Made by a program: the position numbers and the translations under genes. From NCBI RefSeq assembly GCF_006546835.1, contig NZ_VICB01000021.1, positions 1 to 41,945 on the forward strand: 41,945 nucleotides of DNA. Reading direction: 5' to 3'. Source of the DNA: Actinomyces johnsonii. GTDB lineage: Bacteria > Actinomycetota > Actinomycetes > Actinomycetales > Actinomycetaceae. Under the pieces are notes generated by a model. It saw only the letters and a program-made list of their open reading frames with translations. It did no database searches and was not told the origin of the DNA. Below are positions 17,695-25,280 of the stretch, piece by piece. The stretch's first letter is position 1, and the number at the start of each line of letters is the position of its first letter.

Positions 17695-18251
17695 CAGCTG
17701 TCTCCAATCGTGACGATGGCGCGCAGGGCTGCGCGGATGAAGGTGGCGTCGGCGGTGGTGGCGCCGACGGCGATGAGCTGGGTGTAGCCCTGCAGGCAGG
17801 ACCACACCAGGAGGTGAAGCGGTTCCGGATCGGTTCCCCGCTGCACGGCCAGGCGCTCCACCTCGCCGCGGGTCAGTGCCAGCAGCGGGTGCTCGTCCAA
17901 CCGGTCGAGCGCGGCGATGGCCGCGGGACTGACCTGATTGAACTCGAAGAGCCGGGGGTGCTCGGCGGCCAGATCTACCAGGAGTGACCCGATGCCGACG
18001 AGCGACTCGATCGGGTCCTCCCGGATCAGGGCGCCCGCGCGCTCACCCAGCGAGGTGGACAGCTGGCGCGCCGCGGCCTCGAAGAGGCTCGTTTTGGACG
18101 GGAAGTGCTTGTAGCAGGCGGGCGTGGTCACCCCGCAGGCGTGGGCGACGCCGCCCAGCGTCACTTCGTTCCATCCGTGGACATCGATGAGGTCCAGGGT
18201 GGTGTCGATGAGTCGTTGACGGGTGTCCGTGCTGCGCCGGTCTATCTTCAC
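17694..18251 (-). CDS. TetR family transcriptional regulator
   Basis: The 185-residue protein has a standard TetR N-terminal helix-turn-helix: TRQRLIDTTLDLIDVHGW, then VTLGGVAHACGVTTPACY and KHFPSKTSLFEAAARQL. The ligand-binding C-terminal domain is of normal length. The start codon is GTG at 18251 with no Shine-Dalgarno site, directly after a -10 box. It heads a three-gene operon with a flavodoxin-type oxidoreductase and an alkylation repair protein. An inverted repeat overlaps its promoter, so it probably represses its own operon and is released by a reactive small molecule. Confidence 0.9.
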   Translation of the reverse strand: MKIDRRSTDTRQRLIDTTLDLIDVHGWNEVTLGGVAHACGVTTPACYKHFPSKTSLFEAAARQLSTSLGERAGALIREDPIESLVGIGSLLVDLAAEHPRLFEFNQVSPAAIAALDRLDEHPLLALTRGEVERLAVQRGTDPEPLHLLVWSCLQGYTQLIAVGATTADATFIRAALRAIVTIGDS

Positions 18252-18257
18252 ATCAAG

Positions 18258-18286
18258 TAGGTTAACTCAATTTACCTATCTGTCAA
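18258..18286 (-). promoter_or_regulatory. tetR operon promoter with overlapping operator
   Basis: On the minus strand TTGACA (18286-18281) and TAACCT (18264-18259) are spaced 16 bases apart. TAACCT ends 7 bases before the GTG start, which implies a leaderless mRNA. The inverted repeat TAGGTTAA (18258-18265) / TTTACCTA (18271-18278) covers the spacer and -10 box. It is the likely TetR operator. Confidence 0.7.
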
Positions 18287-18398
18287 GCGGTTCTGTGACG
18301 GGACTGGTGTGCTCCGTCGTCGCTGTCAACCAAGAGTGACCACTATGTGGTCGATCCAGGGTTGGAGAGGTTGGTGCGAAGATTGCTTGATGGCCCCC

Positions 18399-18414
18399 TT
18401 GTTAACGTTACCAA
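18399..18414. promoter_or_regulatory. LacI/GalR-type operator-like palindrome
   Basis: TTGTTAACGTTACCAA is a 16-base palindrome with seven of eight pairs matched and a central CG, the form of LacI/GalR family operators. TATCGC 8 bases downstream could be a -10 box with TTGTTA as the -35. No LacI-family regulator or sugar gene is in the window. Confidence 0.4.
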
Positions 18415-18502
18415 TGGTGCTATCGCAACGACGTCGGGCGGCCGTTGAGAATGCCCCTGACCTGCGGGAATATCGGTATGGGTGAACCTCCGGGCAGGGG
18501 TC

Positions 18503-18531
18503 TTGACACTCCTGGCGAGGAGGCCTTGAAT
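18503..18531 (+). promoter_or_regulatory. Promoter-like TTGACA - 17 bases - TTGAAT
   Basis: A consensus -35 (18503-18508) and a reasonable -10 (18526-18531) have the ideal 17-base spacer. The spacer contains the inverted repeat CTCCT-GGCG-AGGAG. Transcription would run into the short reading frame at 18608. Confidence 0.5.
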
Positions 18532-18607
18532 CATCTCAAGTCCATCACAGCACGACGAACGCCTTGCGTCGACAAGTCCCGGCTCGTCCGGCATGAAAGG
18601 AGCGCTG

Positions 18608-18736
18608 ATGACGCGTACCGCTTGCGGCTCCGCACCGCGGTCGATGCCGATGCGCGTCAGCCCCCTGCGCTCCTGTCGGTCCGTCCAGCCGGCGCCATCG
18701 ATGCCCGTCGACCGCCATTCAGTGATTATCCACTGA
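18608..18736 (+). CDS. Possible small protein or leader peptide, 42 residues
   Basis: The reading frame starts at ATG 18608 with GGAG six bases upstream and ends with TGA inside the 11-base repeats. A second in-frame ATG at 18593 lacks a ribosome-binding site. The product is Arg/Ser/Pro-rich with two cysteines (MTRTACGSAPRSMPMR and so on) and has no membrane helix. A good promoter lies 80 bases upstream. Composition alone does not prove coding, and a regulatory leader reading frame is equally possible. Confidence 0.3.
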   Translation: MTRTACGSAPRSMPMRVSPLRSCRSVQPAPSMPVDRHSVIIH

Positions 18737-18758
18737 CTATCCGCTGATCATCCGCTGA
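18726..18758 (+). repeat. Three 11-base tandem repeats
   Basis: TTATCCACTGA, CTATCCGCTGA and TCATCCGCTGA follow each other without gap. The 11-base period is about one helical turn, as expected of clustered protein-binding sites. The stop codon of the small reading frame is the end of the first unit. Confidence 0.6.
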
Positions 18759-18890
18759 CGCCCTCGGGTGTCTGTGTCGGTCGGAGGGGCGAGGGGAACC
18801 GCGGGTTCCTGAGCCCGCCGCCGAGGGACCTTGCTCCGGCTCGTCGTTGAGTCTCATCAGTCGGGGTCCTGCTATCCGCTAGTTCCCAGT

Positions 18891-18912
18891 CCCTGCCGCC
18901 CGGGCGGCAGGG
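18891..18912. repeat. 22-base perfect palindrome upstream of the DUF885 gene
   Basis: CCCTGCCGCCC (18891-18901) is followed directly by its exact complement GGGCGGCAGGG (18902-18912). It lies 150 bases before the DUF885 start and 9 bases before TTGACT. It may be a hairpin ending transcription from the small reading frame or a protein-binding site. Confidence 0.55.
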
Positions 18913-19059
18913 AGTCCCACTTGACTTATTCGATTTCGTTCGCTGTCGTAACCATGACGCCTATGGATCTTTGTTCCAGTTCCTGGCACCCTAGTGGGAC
19001 GGCAGCGTCGCCGCCGGGCCCGCCCGCCATGCGGCGAGTGAAGCGAAAGGCCTGTTGTC

Positions 19060-21084
19060 ATGACCACTGATCCCGCGAACCGCTCTCAACCAGGTGCCAC
19101 CGCGCCACTCTCCGACCTTCACGAGCAGGATGCTCGGACCGGCGGCGCGGACGTCGCTCCTGCGCCCACCACCAGCCCGGTCAGTACCGGGCCGCCCGAG
19201 CGGCCACCGGTCTACCCGCAGCATCCGAGCTCCGGAACCTGGCACCCCGTCAGCACGGCCGGCGCTCCCCTGAGCGTGCACGAGGTGGATGCGGCTGCTT
19301 CCACCGCCCCCTCCGCCCACACCTCTGCCCAGGCCACTGCCCGCTCCTCCGTCCGCTCCCCCTCGGAGACCGCCGCTGCCGGTGTGGTCCTGCGCGATCT
19401 CGCTGACGAGTACGCCATGCTCCTGTGCGCCTACGACCCCGAGGCGGCCGCCCGCACCGGCCTGCCCGGCGGAGCCATTCTGCCCGACTACTCGCCCGCG
19501 GGCCTGGCCGAGCGCCTCAGTGCCGAACGCTCCCTGCGCCACCGCGTGGCCGCCGTCGACCGCTCGACCGGCTCCGACGAGCTCCTGCGCCGCCACCTCC
19601 TGGAGCGTCTGGAGACCTCCATCCAGTTCATCTCCGCCGGTGAAGAGGGCGGGAACCTCGGTTTCTTCTCCTCCCCCTTCCAGCAGATCGCCCGTCAGCT
19701 GCACCGGCCCCCCGAGGCCCCTGACCGGGCTGGTTCGGAGGAGGCCGACCTCGCCGAGGCCGAGGCCAAGTGGGAGGACGCCTGGAACCTGCACCGCACC
19801 CGTCTAGAGGCGCTGCCCGCCGCCCTGGAGGGACTGGCCGCCTCCCTGGCCGCCTCCGCCGAGGCCGGTGCCATTGCCCCGCTCAGTCAGGTCGATGTCG
19901 TCGCCGGTCAGGCGCGCGATCTCGCCAGCCGCCGTACCCGGGGCCTGCCCGAGGATCTGCCGGCCACCCTGCACGTCCAGCTTCAGGAAGCCGACATCAC
20001 CGCCCGCCGCGCCGCCCTGGACTTCGCTTCGCACCTGCGCACCACGCTCTCCCCGCGTGCCCCCCAGGCCGAGGGGGTTGGCCGTAGGCGTCACGCCCTG
20101 TGGATGCGCCGGGTCCTGGGGACCCGGGTGGATCCCGAGGAGACCTACGCCTGGGCAACCGAGGAGCTGGCCCGGGTCATCGCCGAACAGGACGCCATCG
20201 CCGTCGACATCCTCGGTCCCGGCGCCAACGCCCACAGTCTCAACCGGCATCTGCGCGCTGACCCGACCCAGGCCTTGCGCCCTCAGGACTACACCATCTG
20301 GGCGCAGGAGGTGGCCGATGAGGCCTGGGACGCCGTCGTCGGACGGGTCCTCGACCCGCCCGACGGTCTGGGCCGCCCCCGGGTGCGCCTGGGCGAATCC
20401 GGAGCCGGCGTCGTTCGCTACGAGGAGCCGCGCGGCACCGGCGGAGAGCGCCGGCCCGGCGTGGTCCTGAGGTCCCTGGCCGACGGCGAACGACTGGTGT
20501 GGCCATGGATGGAGCGGACCACGGTTCTGCACGAGTCGGTTCCCGGGCACCACGTCCACGTCGGCGCGCACGCCACCAGCACCCGGCTGACCGCCTGGCA
20601 GCGCTATCTCGGCTCAGTGGCCGGCTGCGACGAGGGCTGGGGTCTGTACGCAGAGTCCCTCGCCGACGAGCTCGGGCTCATGCCCACGCCTGAGGACCGC
20701 TTCGGCCGTCTGGCGGCGCGCCGTTGGCGCCTGGCCCGGGTGCTGGTGGACTTGGGTGTCCACTCCCGGCTGCCCGTGCCCGACGACGTCGCGGCCCTGC
20801 CCGGTGCGAGCCGCGAGTGGAACCGGGCCACCGTGACCGCCGTGCTGCGCCACCACACCGTGATCTCCGAGGGGCGCCTGCGCTTCGAGGTCTCGCGGCA
20901 CCTGGGATGGCCGGCCCAACCGCTGACCTACGCCGTGGGCGAGCGGGTCTGGCAGGCCGGTCGGCGCAGCGCCCAGGAGCAAGCCCGTGCCGAGGGCGGT
21001 CGGCTGGACCTACGGGCCTTCCACAACAGGGGTATCGACCTAGGGAGCGTGGGGCTCGATCTCCTCGCAAGCGCCTTGCACTGA
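19060..21084 (+). CDS. DUF885 family metallopeptidase-like protein
   Basis: The 674-residue protein has a ~100-residue disordered N-terminus rich in Thr, Ser, Ala and Pro, with no signal peptide, then a DUF885 domain (residues ~105-670). The zinc-site motif HESVPGHHVH is at 491-500 and the downstream glutamate motif EGWGLYAE at 525-532, the HExxxxHH arrangement of this carboxypeptidase-like family. Family members are thought to be cytoplasmic or secreted peptidases with little biochemistry. GAAAGG lies about ten bases before the ATG. The disordered extension is longer than in typical members. A hairpin follows the stop codon. Confidence 0.85.
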   Translation: MTTDPANRSQPGATAPLSDLHEQDARTGGADVAPAPTTSPVSTGPPERPPVYPQHPSSGTWHPVSTAGAPLSVHEVDAAASTAPSAHTSAQATARSSVRSPSETAAAGVVLRDLADEYAMLLCAYDPEAAARTGLPGGAILPDYSPAGLAERLSAERSLRHRVAAVDRSTGSDELLRRHLLERLETSIQFISAGEEGGNLGFFSSPFQQIARQLHRPPEAPDRAGSEEADLAEAEAKWEDAWNLHRTRLEALPAALEGLAASLAASAEAGAIAPLSQVDVVAGQARDLASRRTRGLPEDLPATLHVQLQEADITARRAALDFASHLRTTLSPRAPQAEGVGRRRHALWMRRVLGTRVDPEETYAWATEELARVIAEQDAIAVDILGPGANAHSLNRHLRADPTQALRPQDYTIWAQEVADEAWDAVVGRVLDPPDGLGRPRVRLGESGAGVVRYEEPRGTGGERRPGVVLRSLADGERLVWPWMERTTVLHESVPGHHVHVGAHATSTRLTAWQRYLGSVAGCDEGWGLYAESLADELGLMPTPEDRFGRLAARRWRLARVLVDLGVHSRLPVPDDVAALPGASREWNRATVTAVLRHHTVISEGRLRFEVSRHLGWPAQPLTYAVGERVWQAGRRSAQEQARAEGGRLDLRAFHNRGIDLGSVGLDLLASALH

Positions 21085-21738
21085 CCTGCACGAAGAATGC
21101 AAAAGGGGCCCGGTCGTTCGTCGGCCGGGCCCTGGATGTCTCCTCCTCCGTGACCCGCGGGGCGCCCGCGCGAAGTGCCGGGGTTCTCGTCTGGTGAAAG
21201 ATGGGGGAACCGGTGCTGCCTGCGCAAACATGGATGGACGAGATCCGCGCCGACGGTGCGGTCACAGAGGGGCCAAGGCGTGCCGGGGCGGCAGGGGGCG
21301 TCGCCCCGGCACACAGAAGGACGCGTGGTGCGTCAGCGGAACCCGGCTCCGTTGACGGGCTCCATGGCTTCACTGTGCCACGAGAACCGGGTGTGACATG
21401 CCGAAACAGGCGATCTTAGCCTTTCTATCAGGAAATGTGTTGCTTTACTGCAATATTTGTCGGTTTCTCCGGGGACCGTTGTCCCATGCTGAAGGTTTGA
21501 CACAAAATCGCTGGGGAAGGCCTGGCCATAGGTCGCTTCCCCGGCGTTGGCGAGATGGCGTCGGCGTGTCGCGGCGGTGGGCGGGATGCTCCCGGAGCGC
21601 CGTCGGTGAACGCCTGGTCCGTTGGGAGTCGCGAAATCCTGCACTGAACCGTGTCAAATCGGTGGATTTGACGGGCATCACAAAAAAGGAGAACGACAAC
21701 GGGGCGCTCAGGAGTCTGCCGGAGACCGCGAGTCTGGA
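21085..21738. other. Intergenic stretch without a supported gene
   Basis: Besides the terminator hairpin, a second strong hairpin pairs GTGCCGGGGCG (21280-21290) with CGCCCCGGCAC (21302-21312). Positions 21410-21480 are AT-rich for this genome. A short frame from ATG 21201 (72 codons) has no ribosome-binding site or recognisable product. TTGACA at about 21497 has no matching -10 box. Confidence 0.5.
21106..21132 (+). terminator. Hairpin after the DUF885 gene
   Basis: GGGCCCGG at 21106-21113 pairs perfectly with CCGGGCCC at 21125-21132 around an 11-base loop, 22 bases beyond the stop codon. No T tract. Confidence 0.6.
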
Positions 21739-21744
21739 TACCCT
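21739..21744 (+). promoter_or_regulatory. -10 box for leaderless glycosyltransferase mRNA
   Basis: TACCCT ends 6 bases before the GTG start at 21751; no Shine-Dalgarno site is present. The same hexamer and spacing occur at pheA. Confidence 0.5.
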
Positions 21745-21750
21745 GGTGGT

Positions 21751-22635
21751 GTGAGTCCCACCAAGCGCCCCGACCAGCGCGTTGCCGTGGTCATCCCCGC
21801 CAAGGACGAGGCCGAGCGCATCGCCACCACTGTTCGGGCCTGCCGCTCCATCCCGCGGGTGGACCTCGTCATCGTCGTCGACGACGGCTCGACCGACGGA
21901 ACTCAGGACCACGCTCGTGCTGCCGGCGCTGTGACGGTCCGCCACTCCGTTTCCCGCGGGAAGGCCTCCGCCATGGAGACCGGGGCCTCCGTAGTCGCGA
22001 TGCGCGACTACGTCGACGGGCCCGCCCGGCTGCTGCTGTTCATCGATGCCGATCTGGGGGACTCGGCCGCTTCCTGCGCCGAGCTGGTGCCCCCGGTCGT
22101 CGACGGCGTCGCCGACATGTCCATCGCGGTCCCGCCCAAGCAGGCCGGGGCCGGCGGGCGCGGACGGGTGGTGCGCGCGGCCAGGCGGGCCATCTCGCTC
22201 GCCACCGGGTGGTCGCCCGTGGCACCGCTGTCCGGCCAACGATGTCTGAGCCGTGAGGCCTATGAGAAGGCCGTTCCCCTGGCCGACGGCTGGGGGGTCG
22301 AAGTCGGCCTGACGATCGACGTGCTGGTGGCCGGGCTCTCGGTCATCGAGGTTCCCTGCGACATCACCCATCGCGTCACCGGCAATGACCGGGCAGGCAC
22401 GATGCACCGGGCCGCCCAGTACAAGGACGTCCTGCGGGCCGTGACCCGGCGGAAGCTGCGCCGCCACCGGGTGCAGCGGGGCGTCTTCGAGAAGGCGGCC
22501 GCCGAGCAGGACCACTTCTTCGCCTACCGCGCCGTGCCGCTACCCCACAAGGTCGACGACGACGTCGATCCGACCGGGAGCCCTCACGATGTCGGCGATT
22601 CGGAGGCCGATGCGTCGGAGGCGGCTGGCGATTGA
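21751..22635 (+). CDS. Family 2 glycosyltransferase
   Basis: The 294-residue protein has a GT-A fold typical of GT2 enzymes: VAVVIPAKDEAERI at 11-24, the nucleotide-sugar motif VDDGSTDG at 43-50, GKASAMETG at 70-78 and the metal-binding LLLFIDADLGD at 94-104. The acceptor part contains WGVEVGLTIDVLVAG. It has no membrane helix. It resembles glucosyl-phosphoglycerate or dolichol-phosphate-type transferases, but the donor and acceptor cannot be read from the sequence. The GTG start at 21751 follows a -10 box directly. Its 3' end overlaps that of the convergent AlkP-like membrane protein by 52 bases; both probably serve envelope polysaccharide metabolism (inference). Confidence 0.88.
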   Translation: MSPTKRPDQRVAVVIPAKDEAERIATTVRACRSIPRVDLVIVVDDGSTDGTQDHARAAGAVTVRHSVSRGKASAMETGASVVAMRDYVDGPARLLLFIDADLGDSAASCAELVPPVVDGVADMSIAVPPKQAGAGGRGRVVRAARRAISLATGWSPVAPLSGQRCLSREAYEKAVPLADGWGVEVGLTIDVLVAGLSVIEVPCDITHRVTGNDRAGTMHRAAQYKDVLRAVTRRKLRRHRVQRGVFEKAAAEQDHFFAYRAVPLPHKVDDDVDPTGSPHDVGDSEADASEAAGD

Positions 22636-25094
22636 CGCGCCGTGTGCGCCTTCCGGGGGCTCCCCGGATCGTCGTCGTGAGTGGTGCCCCGGTACTGCGC
22701 TCGAGCGGGATCCGGAAGTGAGGAGTCGTGGGGCAGCGGGGCCGAATCGCTCCTGTTCAGTGTTAGCGCCAGTAGAGCGGGTGCGGCGGCGGCGAAGATG
22801 AATCCCGCCATCGTGACGCCGGAGTCGTTGACCAGCACCGACACGACCGTCAGAACTCCCAGCGCCCGCAGTGCCGCCGTGGTGCCTCCACCGGTGGCGG
22901 GGGCGAGCCAGGCGTACGGGCTGGTGCCGGCGTGCCAGGCCCGCACCTGCCCGCGCCCCCACCAGACGGCCATGACGACCAGCGCGAGCGTGCAGGCCAG
23001 GGCCGCCGCCATGACCGGCTTCGACACGAAGGGACCGACCAGTGCGTACGCCTTGCGTCCCAGCACGCCGATGGCGGAGCCGTCGGCCACTTGACGGGCG
23101 AAGCGCCCCAGGTGCGTGGGCCCGCCCGGCCGGATGAGGTCGACGACTGCGAAGCCGCCGACGACCAGGACCGTCGTCGCCCCGATGACCAGCCAGTGCC
23201 GCCAGTTCAGACGCAGACTCGCCAGGCCCGCACCGAGGAAGGCCAGCGTTGGCACCAGGGTCAGGGCGCCGCCCACGTCCGCCCCCAACTGGGGGGCGCC
23301 GTCGACAACCAGCGCCGCACCGCCCAGCAGGCCCGTCAGAACCAGGGCGGTGCTGCGGCTACGGCCCAGGGCGTTCCATGCCCCGGCGATGACGACGACG
23401 AGCGCCCCGGCCGCCAGCGCGAAGGCCGTGTTGGAGACCCCGTAGAAACGGCCCGCCACCACTGCGTTCATGCCTAGCGGATTGTTGAAGGCCAGGTGCG
23501 CCCCCGCGGCGGCATCCGCCAGCCAGGCCAGTGGGATCGCCGCTGCGACCAGCAGTGCCATCAGGGTTGTCCGGCTGGGCGGGGAGGGGACGGGATCTGC
23601 GGTCCCTCCCCGCGGCGGTGCGGTTGCGCGTGCGTTGGAGGAGGGAGCCGATGAGGCCGCGGAACGGGTGCACCACCGGTGCACCGGCGTCATGATTCCG
23701 GCGGCCAGGGCCAAGACGCCGATCGCGATCGCCACGGTTAAGGTGAAAGCGGCGCCCGATACCCACGCCGAGGGAGAATCGCCCCGCGCCCCTGCGCTCC
23801 ACCAGGGGATGGCGTTGACCAGCAGCAGCGCCGTCGGCAGCGCACTCAGGCAGATGGCCACCCGGGTGACTCGGCGCCGCACCACTTTGCGCCGCTCCGC
23901 CCTTGTCTCACGCAGCACGGCGGCGGCCCAGGCCAGCAGCACCGCGGTCGACCCCATGAGCAGAACACCGGCTGGGATCACTGTCCGCTGAGAGGCGCGG
24001 GCGTGCAGGGCGTCGTAGGCGAGCCAGGAGATATGGGAGGTGTCGTGCGCGGTGGCGAGGTCTGTGGTGCTGGTCGTGCTGCCGCTAGCGGGCAGGTCCA
24101 ATGCCTGGCCGTCGAAGGCCGGGTCGCTGTGGCCGGTGAGGGCGGTCGTCAGCGTCGGGGCGAGATCCGTCAGCTGGGCCAGGCCGGGCTGGTGTGTTGA
24201 GGTCCCGACGATGAGCCCGCCGGAGGTGCCGCGAGCGCTGGTCGTTCCCGATGGCAGAACCGCTATCTGGGGGCCGGGATCCTCGTTGTCGGCCACGGAG
24301 GCGATGACGATGCGAGTGCCGGGGCGCGCCTGCTCCTGAACTGTGTGCAGGGCCGCGTCGAGGGCGGTGATCCGTTCGGCGTCGGTGGAGATGTCACGAC
24401 CGGTGTCGATGATGGTGAGGTCGGCTCCGGAGGACAGGGCCTCGGGCAGGGAAGGCGTCAAGGAGACATCGGTATCTGGTGAGCTCCCGGGGGTGCCGGT
24501 GGTGAGCTGAGTGCCGGGGCCGACGGTCCGGATCGAGACGTCGCGCCCGAGTGCCCGCACGAGGGGGGAGGCATCGTTGGGGATGGCGGCGGTGGGGCCG
24601 GCGCAGGAAGCGGCCGGTTCGATGGCGCTCGCTCGGGCGCCCTTGCCCAGAGTGAGCCAGCCGTCGGTGGGACAGGTGCGGTCTGCCGGGGTGCGTACGG
24701 CCAGGTTGACCGCCTCATTGGTGGAGGCGAAGGCCAGCAGATGGGCGGCGGCCGAGCCGACATCGGCGGCGTTGGCGCCGGTGTCGGCGGCCCGGGCCTG
24801 GATGTCCGCCCAGGTGAGGTTGTCGGTACCCAGGACGACCACCGGCGCAGGCCGCGAGGACTGATCGGCGTGCGGGGTACCGGAGGAGGTCACCGATCCG
24901 GAATCCGTGACGGCGGGGGGTTCTGCCGCTGAGCCGAAGGGCGCCGGTCCTGCTGCTCCTGCCGGGGCCGTCAGGTTCGCGGGGGCGGCCAGCGCTGAGC
25001 TGGCCATCGTCAGGATCAAGCCGATGACCACCAACAGGACGAGGACATACACAACCCCGCGCACCAGGCGCTGTTGGCGTTGTCGAGGTCTCAC
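22584..25094 (-). CDS. Polytopic membrane protein with AlkP-like extracytoplasmic domain
   Basis: The 836-residue protein starts with a basic N-terminus and a membrane helix (VVYVLVLLVVIGLILTMA). A ~330-residue outside domain contains LTIIDTGRD, GTRIVIASVADNEDPGPQIAVL and LTDLAPTLTTALTG, reminiscent of the alkaline-phosphatase superfamily. About ten membrane segments follow (residues ~375-740), then a Pro/Ser/Asp-rich cytoplasmic tail. Metal-binding residues expected of active AlkP enzymes are not all evident, so it may be a degenerate domain. The start codon is GTG at 25094. It overlaps the convergent glycosyltransferase at its 3' end. The likely role is in cell-envelope glycan or lipid modification or export. 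Confidence 0.75.
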   Translation of the reverse strand: MRPRQRQQRLVRGVVYVLVLLVVIGLILTMASSALAAPANLTAPAGAAGPAPFGSAAEPPAVTDSGSVTSSGTPHADQSSRPAPVVVLGTDNLTWADIQARAADTGANAADVGSAAAHLLAFASTNEAVNLAVRTPADRTCPTDGWLTLGKGARASAIEPAASCAGPTAAIPNDASPLVRALGRDVSIRTVGPGTQLTTGTPGSSPDTDVSLTPSLPEALSSGADLTIIDTGRDISTDAERITALDAALHTVQEQARPGTRIVIASVADNEDPGPQIAVLPSGTTSARGTSGGLIVGTSTHQPGLAQLTDLAPTLTTALTGHSDPAFDGQALDLPASGSTTSTTDLATAHDTSHISWLAYDALHARASQRTVIPAGVLLMGSTAVLLAWAAAVLRETRAERRKVVRRRVTRVAICLSALPTALLLVNAIPWWSAGARGDSPSAWVSGAAFTLTVAIAIGVLALAAGIMTPVHRWCTRSAASSAPSSNARATAPPRGGTADPVPSPPSRTTLMALLVAAAIPLAWLADAAAGAHLAFNNPLGMNAVVAGRFYGVSNTAFALAAGALVVVIAGAWNALGRSRSTALVLTGLLGGAALVVDGAPQLGADVGGALTLVPTLAFLGAGLASLRLNWRHWLVIGATTVLVVGGFAVVDLIRPGGPTHLGRFARQVADGSAIGVLGRKAYALVGPFVSKPVMAAALACTLALVVMAVWWGRGQVRAWHAGTSPYAWLAPATGGGTTAALRALGVLTVVSVLVNDSGVTMAGFIFAAAAPALLALTLNRSDSAPLPHDSSLPDPARAQYRGTTHDDDPGSPRKAHTARQSPAASDASASESPTS

Positions 25095-25128
25095 TCGACC
25101 AGCCTACGGGGCCTCGCAGCCCGAAAAG

Positions 25129-25249
25129 TGTCCACAAGGGACGACTTTGACGTCGTCTCCGGTGGTCGACGCGCAGGCAAATTGCCCTGACCTGCACAAA
25201 CGCGGAGGGCTCTTCTCGTAGTCGGTTTCAAAGTCGTCCCAGGCGGACA
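25129..25249. repeat. 121-base inverted repeat
   Basis: The left arm TGTCCACAAGGGACGACTTTGA is given here as positions 25129-25150; its core GGGACGACTTTGA is exactly complementary to TCAAAGTCGTCCC at 25228-25240. The outer TGTCC pairs with GGACA at 25245-25249. The loop contains the perfect palindrome GGCAAATTGCC (25176-25186) inside GCAGG / CCTGC arms. It fills the gap between the AlkP-like gene start and the fructosamine-kinase-like gene stop. It may be a terminator, or a small non-autonomous element with terminal inverted repeats. Confidence 0.6.
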
Positions 25250-25280
25250 AAATGGGCGCGATGTCCTGGCCGGCATCAGC

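Larger units (their letters stand above)
18252..19059. other. Gene-poor regulatory region
   Basis: About 800 bases between the divergent tetR and DUF885 genes hold no sizeable credible gene. They contain the tetR promoter, a perfect palindrome GACCACTATGTGGTC (18338-18352), a LacI-type operator-like site (18399-18414), a promoter-like pair (18503-18531), a short possible gene (18608-18736), three 11-base tandem repeats (18726-18758), and two further perfect palindromes: GGAACCGCGGGTTCC (18795-18809) and a 22-base one (18891-18912). TTGACT at about 18921 could be part of the DUF885 promoter. Confidence 0.6.

Noticed and set aside
18785..18815. Possible T-box antiterminator (GGGGAACCGCGG)
   Set aside because: The resemblance to the T-box core is partial, no specifier stem is visible, and the downstream gene is not a tRNA synthetase or amino acid gene. 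The sequence is explained by the palindrome GGAACCGCGGGTTCC.
21201..21419. A 72-codon plus-strand frame after the DUF885 gene
   Set aside because: No ribosome-binding site, it crosses a strong hairpin, and its composition is not distinctive.
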